Positions 15,084 through 22,711 of a stretch of 64,000 nt of DNA are shown one piece after another. Under the pieces are notes generated by a model. It ran no database searches, was not told the origin of the DNA, and saw nothing but the letters and a program-made list of their open reading frames with translations. The stretch covers positions 108,223 through 172,222 of the forward strand of contig CACDWM010000001.1 of NCBI GenBank assembly GCA_902556505.1. Direction: 5' to 3'. A program made the position numbers and the translations under genes. How positions within the stretch are numbered: position 1 is the first letter of the stretch; every line of letters begins with the position of its first letter. The DNA comes from an uncultured Pelagibacteraceae bacterium (GTDB taxonomy: Bacteria; Pseudomonadota; Alphaproteobacteria; Pelagibacterales; Pelagibacteraceae).

Positions 15084-17117
15084 TTATCTAAGTGAAGCAG
15101 CTATATTTCCACCATCAACAGTTAGTACTGCTCCAGTTGTTTTTTTTGATACGGCTAAATGAAAAAAGGCTTTTGCAACATCTTCAGCTTTTACTTCGTT
15201 TAAAAGTAAGTTTCCTTTCATATATTCATCCATTGAAACTTCTCTGGCCTTAGCTCGAGATTTAATCATTCCATCATTTAAAAGACCACTTCTAATTCTG
15301 TCAGCATTAACTCCATTTGATCTAATGCCAAGTGATCCATAATCAACCGCATATTGTTTGCATAAACTTAATAAAGCTGTTTTTGGAAGACCATAAGGAC
15401 CAAAGTTTTTTCCAGGATTTACTGATTGTTTTGAAATATTAAATAATAAGCATCCCTGTATATTTTGTTTTTTCATTATTTTAATAGTTTCTGAAGCACA
15501 ATTTTGATGAGAAAAAAAATTATCTTCGAAACTTTCTCTTAAAATTTTATCATCAACTTCAGCAATAGATCCACCAACCGCTGTTCCAGCATTTGATATT
15601 AAAATATCTATACCACCATATTGTTCACTTATTATTTTAAAAGCATTTTTTACGCTATTTTTATTTCTTACATCACAGTGCAAACATAAATCTTTAATTT
15701 TACTTTGCATTTCTTTTACTTTTTTAGAATCGTAATCAAGCAATACAATTTCTGCACCATAACTTTTAAATAGTTTATAAGTGGCTGAACCAATTGCACC
15801 AAATCCACCAGTTATTACAACAATATTTCCTTGAAGAATTTTTTTAGCTTTTTTAATTTTAGCTTGTTCTAGCGACCAATATTCAACATCAAATAAATCT
15901 TTTTCAGGTATAAACTTGTATTTTGTTGTTTCTTCAACTGATGAAATTACTCTGGCATTTGTTTCAGTTAGGTCTCCAGCTATTTTTGAAGCATTTAAAC
16001 TATCACCCACACTAAATAAACCAACGTTTTGTACCAAGATTACCCTAGGAGATGTATCTAACATTGTTTTTTTACCTTTAACTTTTTTCTTATTCGTATT
16101 GAAATACTTCACATATTTTTTTCTATAATCTTTAAAACTTTTCTTTGCAATTTTTTTGAAATCTTCAATACTTGAATTTTGTTTTGGAGTGATTACTAAT
16201 GGAAATGGTTTTACTCTTATTACATGATCTGGTGTAGCAGTTCCAATACCAGAATATCTTTTGACTTCTTTACCATTTATAAAATAATCTAAGGTTTTGT
16301 TTGACCTAAAATTAAGTATAAATTTCTGATCTTTTTTTTCAGTTAATAAACCTCTTAAAATTGGTGCAATTTCATGTGGCTTAAACTTTGTATTATAATT
16401 TTTGATTTGCTTTATTTTTTTTCGTTTTAATTTTCTAATTGTTTTCTCTGCAATAGAAACATATTTAATCATTAAGTCATATGATTTTTTAGCATCATTA
16501 TCAAAAGTGAATATTCCATGGTTTAAAAGTATTAAACAGTTAATATTTGGATTTTTATTATAAACCTCATTAATTTTTTGAGCCAAACCAAATCCAGGCA
16601 TTACGTAAGGTACAATACTAACCTTGGTTCCAAAAATTTTTTTACAAAGATCTTTACCATTTGGCCTATTTGTTACATCCATAATTGCATCAGAATGCGT
16701 GTGATCAACAAATTTAAAAGGTAAAAAGGCATGCAAAAAAGTTTCTACAGATGGGTTAGGTGACTTAATATCTATTAAGTTTCTTTTTTGATAAGCAACC
16801 ATATCTTCATCACTTAAATATTTTTTATTTTTAAGAGCTAAAAGTGGATTTAATTTCACTGCAGGTAAACCAGCTGGTTCTATTTCAGCCATGTCCCAAC
16901 CACTTCCTTTAACACAGAGTACCTCGTAATTTTTGCCATCAATATCTTTAATTGAGGTTTTTACAGATGTATTTCCACCTCCATGAAGAACAAGTTCACT
17001 ATTTCTTCCCAATAGTCTTGTTGTATAAACTCTTAAAGCCATATCTTTTGAATGACCAAGTTTTGTATACTTTTTGATATATTTTTTTGCTTCTAAATTT
17101 GACCAATTGTTTTTCAC
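15084..17117 (-). CDS. Bifunctional class II aldolase / short-chain dehydrogenase
   Basis: A 677-residue cytoplasmic fusion. Residues about 10-380 are a class II (zinc) sugar-phosphate aldolase/adducin domain: LHGGGNTS at 44-51 binds the phosphate, and E125 with the HTH pair H139/H141 and a later NHG histidine are the expected metal and catalytic groups. Residues about 430-677 are a classical SDR: TGGFGAIGSA binds NAD(P), NAG follows, and YGLPK supplies the catalytic Tyr/Lys near 574-578. The architecture is that of Bacillus RhaEW (YuxG), a rhamnulose-1-phosphate aldolase with lactaldehyde dehydrogenase. There are no rhamnose genes here, and the gene abuts mtnA, so a 1-phospho-2-ketose such as methylthioribulose-1-phosphate is a strong alternative substrate; that is inference. 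Confidence 0.88.
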   Translation of the reverse strand: MKNNWSNLEAKKYIKKYTKLGHSKDMALRVYTTRLLGRNSELVLHGGGNTSVKTSIKDIDGKNYEVLCVKGSGWDMAEIEPAGLPAVKLNPLLALKNKKYLSDEDMVAYQKRNLIDIKSPNPSVETFLHAFLPFKFVDHTHSDAIMDVTNRPNGKDLCKKIFGTKVSIVPYVMPGFGLAQKINEVYNKNPNINCLILLNHGIFTFDNDAKKSYDLMIKYVSIAEKTIRKLKRKKIKQIKNYNTKFKPHEIAPILRGLLTEKKDQKFILNFRSNKTLDYFINGKEVKRYSGIGTATPDHVIRVKPFPLVITPKQNSSIEDFKKIAKKSFKDYRKKYVKYFNTNKKKVKGKKTMLDTSPRVILVQNVGLFSVGDSLNASKIAGDLTETNARVISSVEETTKYKFIPEKDLFDVEYWSLEQAKIKKAKKILQGNIVVITGGFGAIGSATYKLFKSYGAEIVLLDYDSKKVKEMQSKIKDLCLHCDVRNKNSVKNAFKIISEQYGGIDILISNAGTAVGGSIAEVDDKILRESFEDNFFSHQNCASETIKIMKKQNIQGCLLFNISKQSVNPGKNFGPYGLPKTALLSLCKQYAVDYGSLGIRSNGVNADRIRSGLLNDGMIKSRAKAREVSMDEYMKGNLLLNEVKAEDVAKAFFHLAVSKKTTGAVLTVDGGNIAASLR

Positions 17118-17202
17118 AGTTACAACCTCAGCGAAGTATTATAATAGTTTTTTGTTTGAAAGAAGCAAAAAATTTGATTAGTAAGGTTTCATCAAGGTTA
17201 TT

Positions 17203-18243
17203 ATGACAAAAGTTGGTGAACACATTACCCTAGATATTATTGGAACTACAAAAGAATATGATCCTGTTTTATTTGAAAAGGTAATTCATGATATTGCAAA
17301 AGCTGCTAAAGTTACAATTCTTAATATTTCAAAATATAAATTTGAACCACAAGGTTTTACAATTTTAGCTTTATTGGCTGAAAGTCACATTAGCTTTCAT
17401 ACTTTTCCAGAAAAGGGGATTATTAGTTTTGATTTTTTTACTTGTGGAAAGGTAAACCCTTCCGTTGCAATAGATATTATTAAAAAAGAATTCGAACATA
17501 AAAGAATAGTTAAAAAAGAGTTTAACAGAGATACAAAATCTCTTTATAATGACATTTATAGTTCGCCAGGTTTACAAAAGTCATATGTTGTAAACGATGT
17601 ATTAGAGGACTTTAAATCTAAAGTAGGTCAACATATTGAAATACTAGATTTAGAGCAGTTCGGAAAATCATTATTTATAGATGGAGAAATTCAAGTTGCT
17701 TCAACAGATGAACATTTGTACAGCTCAACTTTTGTTGGTTCTGGTTTAGATTTAAATAAAGACAATGAAAGGGCTGCTATCATTGGAGGAGGTGACGGTG
17801 GTGTAGCAAGAGAATGTATTTCTAAAAAATTTAATTTTATAGATTGGTATGAACTAGATCCAGAAGTAGTTGATGTTTGTAATAAGCATCTTGGAGAAAT
17901 TGGTAAGAAGGCAACAGAAAAAAATTCTGTTAAATGTGTATGGGGTGATGCATTTGAAAGTATTAAATCAGTAGGTGATGACACTTACGATCATATTTTT
18001 GTTGATCTTAATGATGATCAATTTTGTATAGATTTAGCTGCTAAGAATATGGACTCATTAGTAAGAATTTTAAAACCCAAAGGAGTCATTACTACACAAG
18101 TTGGAAGTCAGGACAAAAAACCACGACAGGTTGAAAATTGGTTAAATGTTTTTAATCAAAATTTTGGGAATGCAAAATTATCAAGAGTTTACATACCTAG
18201 TTTTGATTGCTCTTGGAATTTTTCTTCATCAATTAATCATTAA
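17203..18243 (+). CDS. Fused S-adenosylmethionine decarboxylase proenzyme / polyamine aminopropyltransferase (SpeD-SpeE)
   Basis: Residues 1 to about 118 form a bacterial SpeD domain. The self-cleavage site is Glu60-Ser61 in AESHISFHTFPE, where the serine would become the pyruvoyl cofactor; H66 and C81 (in FFTCG) occupy the positions of the processing and catalytic residues known from Thermotoga SpeD. Residues about 120-346 form a spermidine synthase domain: GGGDGGVARE binds decarboxylated SAM, ELDP ends the next strand, and VPSF-like IPSFDCSW is near the end. The acceptor-side motif usually DxxDP here reads DLNDD. One polypeptide would thus make decarboxylated SAM and transfer its aminopropyl group, releasing MTA. 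The amine acceptor is not certain. SpeD and SpeE are normally separate proteins. Confidence 0.88.
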   Translation: MTKVGEHITLDIIGTTKEYDPVLFEKVIHDIAKAAKVTILNISKYKFEPQGFTILALLAESHISFHTFPEKGIISFDFFTCGKVNPSVAIDIIKKEFEHKRIVKKEFNRDTKSLYNDIYSSPGLQKSYVVNDVLEDFKSKVGQHIEILDLEQFGKSLFIDGEIQVASTDEHLYSSTFVGSGLDLNKDNERAAIIGGGDGGVARECISKKFNFIDWYELDPEVVDVCNKHLGEIGKKATEKNSVKCVWGDAFESIKSVGDDTYDHIFVDLNDDQFCIDLAAKNMDSLVRILKPKGVITTQVGSQDKKPRQVENWLNVFNQNFGNAKLSRVYIPSFDCSWNFSSSINH

Positions 18244-18301
18244 TTTTCTTTTTTCTTATTTAAATTTGTGAAATAATTATACTTAATTAAAGGAGATAAT
18301 A

Positions 18302-19153
18302 ATGAATATATTCAAAAAAACTATTTTAACAGTTCTTGCTTCTTTATTTATCATTGGAAATGTTTCTGCTGAAAAAATAAAAATAGGAACTGAAGGCGCT
18401 TACCCTCCGTGGAATTCAAAAGATGCATCAGGTAATCTTATTGGTTTTGAGGTAGAGCTTGCTCAAGAACTTTGTGCAATTATGAAGTATGAGTGCACAA
18501 TTGTTGAACAAGATTGGGATGGAATGATTCCAGCTCTAGTAATGAGAAAGTTTGATGCAATAATGGCTGGAATGTCAATTACTGCTGAACGACAAAAGAC
18601 AATTACTTTTTCTCAAGGTTATGCTGACGAAGTAGCTTCTCTTGCAGTAATGAAAGGTTCAAGTTTAGAAGGAATAGATACACCAGAAGGTATTAATTTA
18701 TCATTAGGTGGATCTGATGTTAAGAAAGCTCTTAAAACATTAACTGGAGCACTTGCTGGTAAAACTGTTTGTACTCAAACAGGTACAATTCATCAAAATT
18801 TTTTAGAGTCAGGTGATGTAGGAAGTGTAAATGTAAGAACTTATAAGACTCAAGATGAAGTTAATCTAGATTTAACATCTGGAAGATGCGATGTTGCTTT
18901 AGCAGCAGCAGTTGCATTTACTGATTATGCAGATAAATCTGGTAAACCAGTAGTATTAGTTGGACCAACTTTTTCAGGTGGTGCATTTGGTAATGGTGTA
19001 GGTGTTGGTATTAGACAAGCTAGCGATAGTGCTATTGGAAAAAGAGATGCCAAAATCTTAAAAGACTTCAATAAAGCAATTAACAAAGCTAGAAAACAAG
19101 GAATTATTAGCAAACTTGCTATTAAGCATTTTGGTTTCGACGCTTCTATGTAA
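18302..19153 (+). CDS. Amino-acid ABC transporter, periplasmic binding protein (family 3)
   Basis: A 283-residue family 3 solute-binding protein. The signal peptide spans about residues 1-23 (FIIGNVSA, then E). The mature start KIKIGTEGAYPPWN, GFEVELAQELC and the FDAIMAGMSITAERQKTITFS motif are typical of the lysine/arginine/ornithine/histidine/octopine group. A strong Shine-Dalgarno (AAAGGAGAT) precedes the ATG, and a 10-base hairpin follows the stop, both fitting high expression. Basic amino acids, or amino-acid derivatives such as octopine, are likely ligands, but the exact one cannot be read. It is the first gene of a three-gene importer with two permeases and no ATPase gene. Confidence 0.88.
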   Translation: MNIFKKTILTVLASLFIIGNVSAEKIKIGTEGAYPPWNSKDASGNLIGFEVELAQELCAIMKYECTIVEQDWDGMIPALVMRKFDAIMAGMSITAERQKTITFSQGYADEVASLAVMKGSSLEGIDTPEGINLSLGGSDVKKALKTLTGALAGKTVCTQTGTIHQNFLESGDVGSVNVRTYKTQDEVNLDLTSGRCDVALAAAVAFTDYADKSGKPVVLVGPTFSGGAFGNGVGVGIRQASDSAIGKRDAKILKDFNKAINKARKQGIISKLAIKHFGFDASM

Positions 19154-19166
19154 TTAATTTCAGATC

Positions 19167-19191
19167 TGGCGACTATAATATATAGTCGCCA
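19167..19191 (+). repeat. Strong hairpin between binding-protein gene and permease gene
   Basis: TGGCGACTAT (19167-19176) and ATAGTCGCCA (19182-19191) form a perfect 10-base stem around five bases, six bases before the next start codon. No T-run follows, so it is more likely an mRNA-stabilising or processing structure than a full terminator. Its place just after the binding-protein gene matches the hairpins at 4431-4469 and 24971-24987. Confidence 0.65.
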
Positions 19192-19197
19192 ATCTAT

Positions 19198-19890
19198 ATG
19201 GAACTTCTCGCATTTGGTAAAACAGGTTGGGGTGATGAGTTATTTTACGCCACATTGATGACGATTGCTGTTTCAATTACAGCAATGTTGGTTGGTTTCT
19301 TTTTTGCTTTAATTTTTACGCCTTTAAAACTTTCAAAATATAAAACTTTAAATTTAATTGGTAATTTTTATACAACAGTAATTCGGGGTGTGCCTGAACT
19401 ACTGGTAATATACCTTTTCTTTTTTGGAGGAAGTGGAGCTATTATGTATGTAGCTTCAATTTTTGGTTATTATGAATATATAGAAATAAATGCTTTTATT
19501 ACTGGCTCTATGGCAATAGGAATTATTTCTGGAGCTTATTCAACAGAAGTTTTTCGGGGAGCAATTCAATCAATAGACAGAGGTCAATTTGAAGCTGCAA
19601 AGGTACTTGGAATAAATAAAATTGGGCAATTTTATAAAATAATACTTCCTCAGATGTTAAGATTAGCTATTCCAAATTTAAGCAATGTTTGGCAAATAAC
19701 TTTAAAAGATACTTCTCTTATTTCAGTAACAGGATTGGTCGAAATAATGAGACAATCTTATATTGCAGCTGGCTCAACACGAGATCCACTGTTCTTTTAT
19801 TCTTTTGCAGCAGTTTTGTATTTGTTGCTTACGTATATAAGTATGAAGTTAATAAATAAGTTAGAAGTAAAATATAGCAGGGGGTATTGA
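19198..19890 (+). CDS. Amino-acid ABC transporter permease (HisQ/OccQ type)
   Basis: A 230-residue inner membrane permease with five hydrophobic segments and the ATPase-contacting EAA loop around residues 130-147 (GQFEAAKVLGINKIGQFYKI). TTVIRGVPELLVIYLFFFGG near residue 60 is typical of the HisQ/OccQ/ArtQ half of polar amino-acid importers. The stop codon shares one base with the ATG of the second permease, so the two subunits are made together. It should pair with the following gene to form the channel; the cytoplasmic ATPase must be supplied from elsewhere in the genome. Confidence 0.9.
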   Translation: MELLAFGKTGWGDELFYATLMTIAVSITAMLVGFFFALIFTPLKLSKYKTLNLIGNFYTTVIRGVPELLVIYLFFFGGSGAIMYVASIFGYYEYIEINAFITGSMAIGIISGAYSTEVFRGAIQSIDRGQFEAAKVLGINKIGQFYKIILPQMLRLAIPNLSNVWQITLKDTSLISVTGLVEIMRQSYIAAGSTRDPLFFYSFAAVLYLLLTYISMKLINKLEVKYSRGY

Positions 19891-20567
19891 TGGATTTTGA
19901 TTTAATGATCAATAGTTTCCCTAAACTTTTAGGAGCAACAGTAGTTACTTTAAAATTATTATCTGCTTCATTATTTTTTGGATTATTCCTAGGTCTTTTC
20001 TTTGCAATTTTAAGATTAAATAAAAATATATTTATTAATAAATTTGCTTATGGATATTCATATATATTTAGAGGAACACCGTTATTAGTTCAGATTTTCA
20101 TAATTTATTTTGGATTAGGACAAATTGAGTATTTAAGAACAACATTTCTATGGGTAATTTTAAAAGAACCTTATTGGTGTGCAATAATAGCATTTACTTT
20201 AAATACTGGCGCATATACATCTGAAATTTTAAGATCAGCTTTTCAAACAATAAAACCAGGTATAATTGAAGCTGGAAAGAGTTTAGGTATATCAAATAAG
20301 ATTATTTTTTATAAAATTCAAATTCCAATTGCCATTCGACAATCACTACCTGCATACGGAAATGAAATTATATTAATGATGAAAGGAACTTCTTTAGCAA
20401 GCACAGTGACTCTTATGGATTTAACAGGTGTTGCTAAATATATAATTTCAACAACTTTTAAACCAATTGAAGTATTTATTGTTGCTGGTGGAATTTATTT
20501 GTTCATGACTTTTATCATTCATAACGTCATTAAATATTTAGAAAAAAAGTACAGTTTTCAACAATAG
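19890..20567 (+). CDS. Amino-acid ABC transporter permease (HisM/OccM type)
   Basis: A 225-residue permease with five hydrophobic segments and an EAA loop (IIEAGKSLGISNKIIFYKIQ) near residue 130. YIFRGTPLLVQIFIIYFGLG near residue 55 is the HisM/OccM signature. I place the start at ATG 19890, which overlaps the TGA of the preceding gene by one base and has a GGGGG stretch upstream; a TTG at 19887 would add one residue. It is the last transporter gene: two bases after its stop begins an oxygenase-like gene, where a HisP-type ATPase gene would normally be expected. Confidence 0.9.
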   Translation: MDFDLMINSFPKLLGATVVTLKLLSASLFFGLFLGLFFAILRLNKNIFINKFAYGYSYIFRGTPLLVQIFIIYFGLGQIEYLRTTFLWVILKEPYWCAIIAFTLNTGAYTSEILRSAFQTIKPGIIEAGKSLGISNKIIFYKIQIPIAIRQSLPAYGNEIILMMKGTSLASTVTLMDLTGVAKYIISTTFKPIEVFIVAGGIYLFMTFIIHNVIKYLEKKYSFQQ

Positions 20568-20569
20568 AA

Positions 20570-21358
20570 ATGTTTTTATCCGATAGACAAATTAAAGATT
20601 ATCAAAATGATGGTGTAATAATTATTAAGGATGTATTTAAAGATTGGATTGAGCCACTCAGAAAAGGATTTCAAAAAGTTTTAGATAGTCCAAGTAAGCA
20701 CGGAAGAGAGAACGTAACTGATGATAATGGAAGATTTTTTGAGGATTATTGTAATTGGGAGAGAATAAAAGAATTTAAGGATTGTTTATACAATTCACTT
20801 GGAGCTCAAATAGTTGCAGAAGCAAATAATTCTAAAATTACTCAAATTTTTCATGAACATATTTTTATGAAGGATCCAGGTACTCACAAAGAAACACCTT
20901 GGCATCAAGATATGCCATATTACTGCGTAGATGGTAACGATACTGGAAGTTTTTGGATCCCATTAGATGAAGTTGATCAAAAAAATAATCTTAAATTAAT
21001 TTTAGGTTCTCACAAATGGTCAAGGCTAATCAGACCTACAAAATGGTCAAATAACAATTCTTGGTATGATGATGATAGTGCTTTTATGGATTTACCTCCT
21101 TCAAAAGAATTTGAAAAAAATATTTTAATTCCGAAACTAAGTTTAGGAGATGCTGTTTTGTTTAACTTTAAAACTGTACATGGATCAACAGGAAATAATT
21201 CCTCTAAATCACGAAGAGCATTTTCGATGCGATTTATAGGAGATGATGTAAAATATATTGATAGAGGAGGGCCAACCTCACCTCCATTCGATGGAATAAA
21301 TTTAAAAACAGGAGATTTGATGAGAGATGATTGGTTTCCTAAAGTTTTTAGTAGCTAG
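20570..21358 (+). CDS. Phytanoyl-CoA dioxygenase (PhyH)-family protein
   Basis: A 262-residue Fe(II)/2-oxoglutarate-dependent oxygenase of the PhyH family. The iron-binding triad is visible as H112-x-D114 in WHQDMPY and H204 in TVHGSTGNN, with an arginine near 215-216 (SRRAF) that would hold 2-oxoglutarate. The family hydroxylates varied small molecules and lipids, so the substrate is unknown. Its start lies two bases after the amino-acid permease stop, which makes an imported amino-acid-like compound a candidate, though co-transcription does not prove it. It ends convergently, overlapping the DUF6165 gene by 11 bases. Confidence 0.85.
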   Translation: MFLSDRQIKDYQNDGVIIIKDVFKDWIEPLRKGFQKVLDSPSKHGRENVTDDNGRFFEDYCNWERIKEFKDCLYNSLGAQIVAEANNSKITQIFHEHIFMKDPGTHKETPWHQDMPYYCVDGNDTGSFWIPLDEVDQKNNLKLILGSHKWSRLIRPTKWSNNNSWYDDDSAFMDLPPSKEFEKNILIPKLSLGDAVLFNFKTVHGSTGNNSSKSRRAFSMRFIGDDVKYIDRGGPTSPPFDGINLKTGDLMRDDWFPKVFSS

Positions 21359-21737
21359 TATATTCTTTTATCTCTTTGATAATTGATCCAGTGTGATTAT
21401 TCATTTCTAATTTAATTTTTGCCCGGTCATCATTTAAAAAATGAACATCTCTTGATAATTTTATAAATTTATCACCAAAGTCCTTATTTTTTTCACAATC
21501 TCTTTTGTCATCTTCTATAACCCATAACTTGGCATTAATTTCTTTTAAATCTTGGAATAATTTATTTAGTTTATCATCAGATTTAACATTTTTTTCTAAT
21601 TGATTTTTAAGAATCGAATGTTCATTTGATATGAATTTTAGTTTTTCAGGGTCTTTAATTTTTTCTTTTTTAATTTCCAAGATTGAAATTTTGTCTAAAA
21701 GCTCACCAACCGATACTTCTACTATAATTTTATTCAT
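21348..21737 (-). CDS. DUF6165 family protein
   Basis: A 129-residue protein matching the DUF6165 pattern: the opening VEVSVGELLDKISILEIKKEKI, the central LWVIEDDKRDCE and the terminal DRAKIKLEMN segment. It is helical and highly charged, with no membrane segment and no catalytic motif that I recognise. In other genomes this family is often found beside glycosyltransferase or cell-envelope sugar genes, and here it is divergent from a glycosyltransferase family 9 gene across 32 bases. Function is unknown. Confidence 0.75.
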   Translation of the reverse strand: MNKIIVEVSVGELLDKISILEIKKEKIKDPEKLKFISNEHSILKNQLEKNVKSDDKLNKLFQDLKEINAKLWVIEDDKRDCEKNKDFGDKFIKLSRDVHFLNDDRAKIKLEMNNHTGSIIKEIKEYTSY

Positions 21738-21769
21738 TAAATTTTATACTATGTTAAATTGTTAAAAAT

Positions 21770-22711
21770 ATGTCTAATATTTTAATCATTAAACATGGAT
21801 CTTTGGGTGATATAGCTCAGGCTTGTGGTGCAATTCAAGATATTTCTGAGAATCATAAAAGAGATGAAATTTATTTGCTAACAACTAAACCATATTTTGA
21901 TTTATTTAAAAAAAACCCACATATTGTTGATGTTATTTTAGATAAGCGACTATCAAGACTAAACCTGATTTATTTATATTCATTAATGAAAAATATAAAA
22001 AAATATAATTTTTCTAAAGTTTACGATCTACAGAATTCAAGTAGAACAGCCTTTTATAAAAAAATTTTATTTCCAAAAGCAACAAAAGATATTTGGTCAT
22101 CTACTGACACAACATTACCTGAAGGAACCACAAAACAAGATTTTGATAAAGACTCTGTTCTATCTAGATTTGATTATCAATTAAAAAGTTCAGGCATCAC
22201 CACAAATCATACTTTGAAACCTGATTTTTCATGGAGCACAACAGACATATCTCAAATAAAAAATCACCATCAATTAGATAAATATATTGTTCTTTTTCCT
22301 TTTTGTTCTCCTCATTTAACTTCAAAGAAATGGCCTTATTATAATGATTTAATTGCTATGATTAATGAAAAGTCAGATAACAAATTTAAAGTAGTAATTG
22401 CACCTGGACCAAGTGAAATTAAAGATGCATCAAATATTAATGCACTTTGCGTTTTAGATAATGGCAAAGCTTTAGATATTTCTCAATTAGCAACATTAAT
22501 TAAAGATAGTTCGTTTGTTATTGCAAATGATACTGGACCAGCGCATATGACAGCACATTTAGGTTCAAAAGGAATCGCTTTATTTGGATCTCACACAACT
22601 CCTTTTAAAGTAAGTATAGAAAGAGAAAATTTTAAAGCAATACAAGCTCCTGAATTATCAAAACTCTCAGCAGAAAAAGTTTTTGAAAGAATTTCTAAAA
22701 TTATTTCTTAA
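21770..22711 (+). CDS. Glycosyltransferase family 9 (heptosyltransferase-like)
   Basis: A 313-residue GT9 enzyme, the family of lipopolysaccharide core heptosyltransferases (WaaC/WaaF). It opens with ILIIKHGSLGDI, the acceptor/donor-loop motif of the family, and has the C-terminal NDTGPAHMTAHLG donor-binding motif near residue 250. It would act on the cytoplasmic side of the inner membrane in surface glycan assembly. A true heptose donor is not certain, because no heptose-synthesis genes are in the window. It ends convergently with the AbrB-like gene, overlapping by 11 bases. Confidence 0.85.
   Translation: MSNILIIKHGSLGDIAQACGAIQDISENHKRDEIYLLTTKPYFDLFKKNPHIVDVILDKRLSRLNLIYLYSLMKNIKKYNFSKVYDLQNSSRTAFYKKILFPKATKDIWSSTDTTLPEGTTKQDFDKDSVLSRFDYQLKSSGITTNHTLKPDFSWSTTDISQIKNHHQLDKYIVLFPFCSPHLTSKKWPYYNDLIAMINEKSDNKFKVVIAPGPSEIKDASNINALCVLDNGKALDISQLATLIKDSSFVIANDTGPAHMTAHLGSKGIALFGSHTTPFKVSIERENFKAIQAPELSKLSAEKVFERISKIIS

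Noticed and set aside
15084..17117. Calling the fusion simply rhamnulose-1-phosphate aldolase/lactaldehyde dehydrogenase
   Set aside because: Architecture fits, but no rhamnose isomerase, kinase or transporter is nearby and the neighbour makes a different 1-phospho-2-ketose, so the substrate was left open.
17118..17202. Search for a riboswitch before the SpeD-SpeE gene
   Set aside because: The 85-base divergent gap is too short and shows no stable stem or known SAM or polyamine motif.
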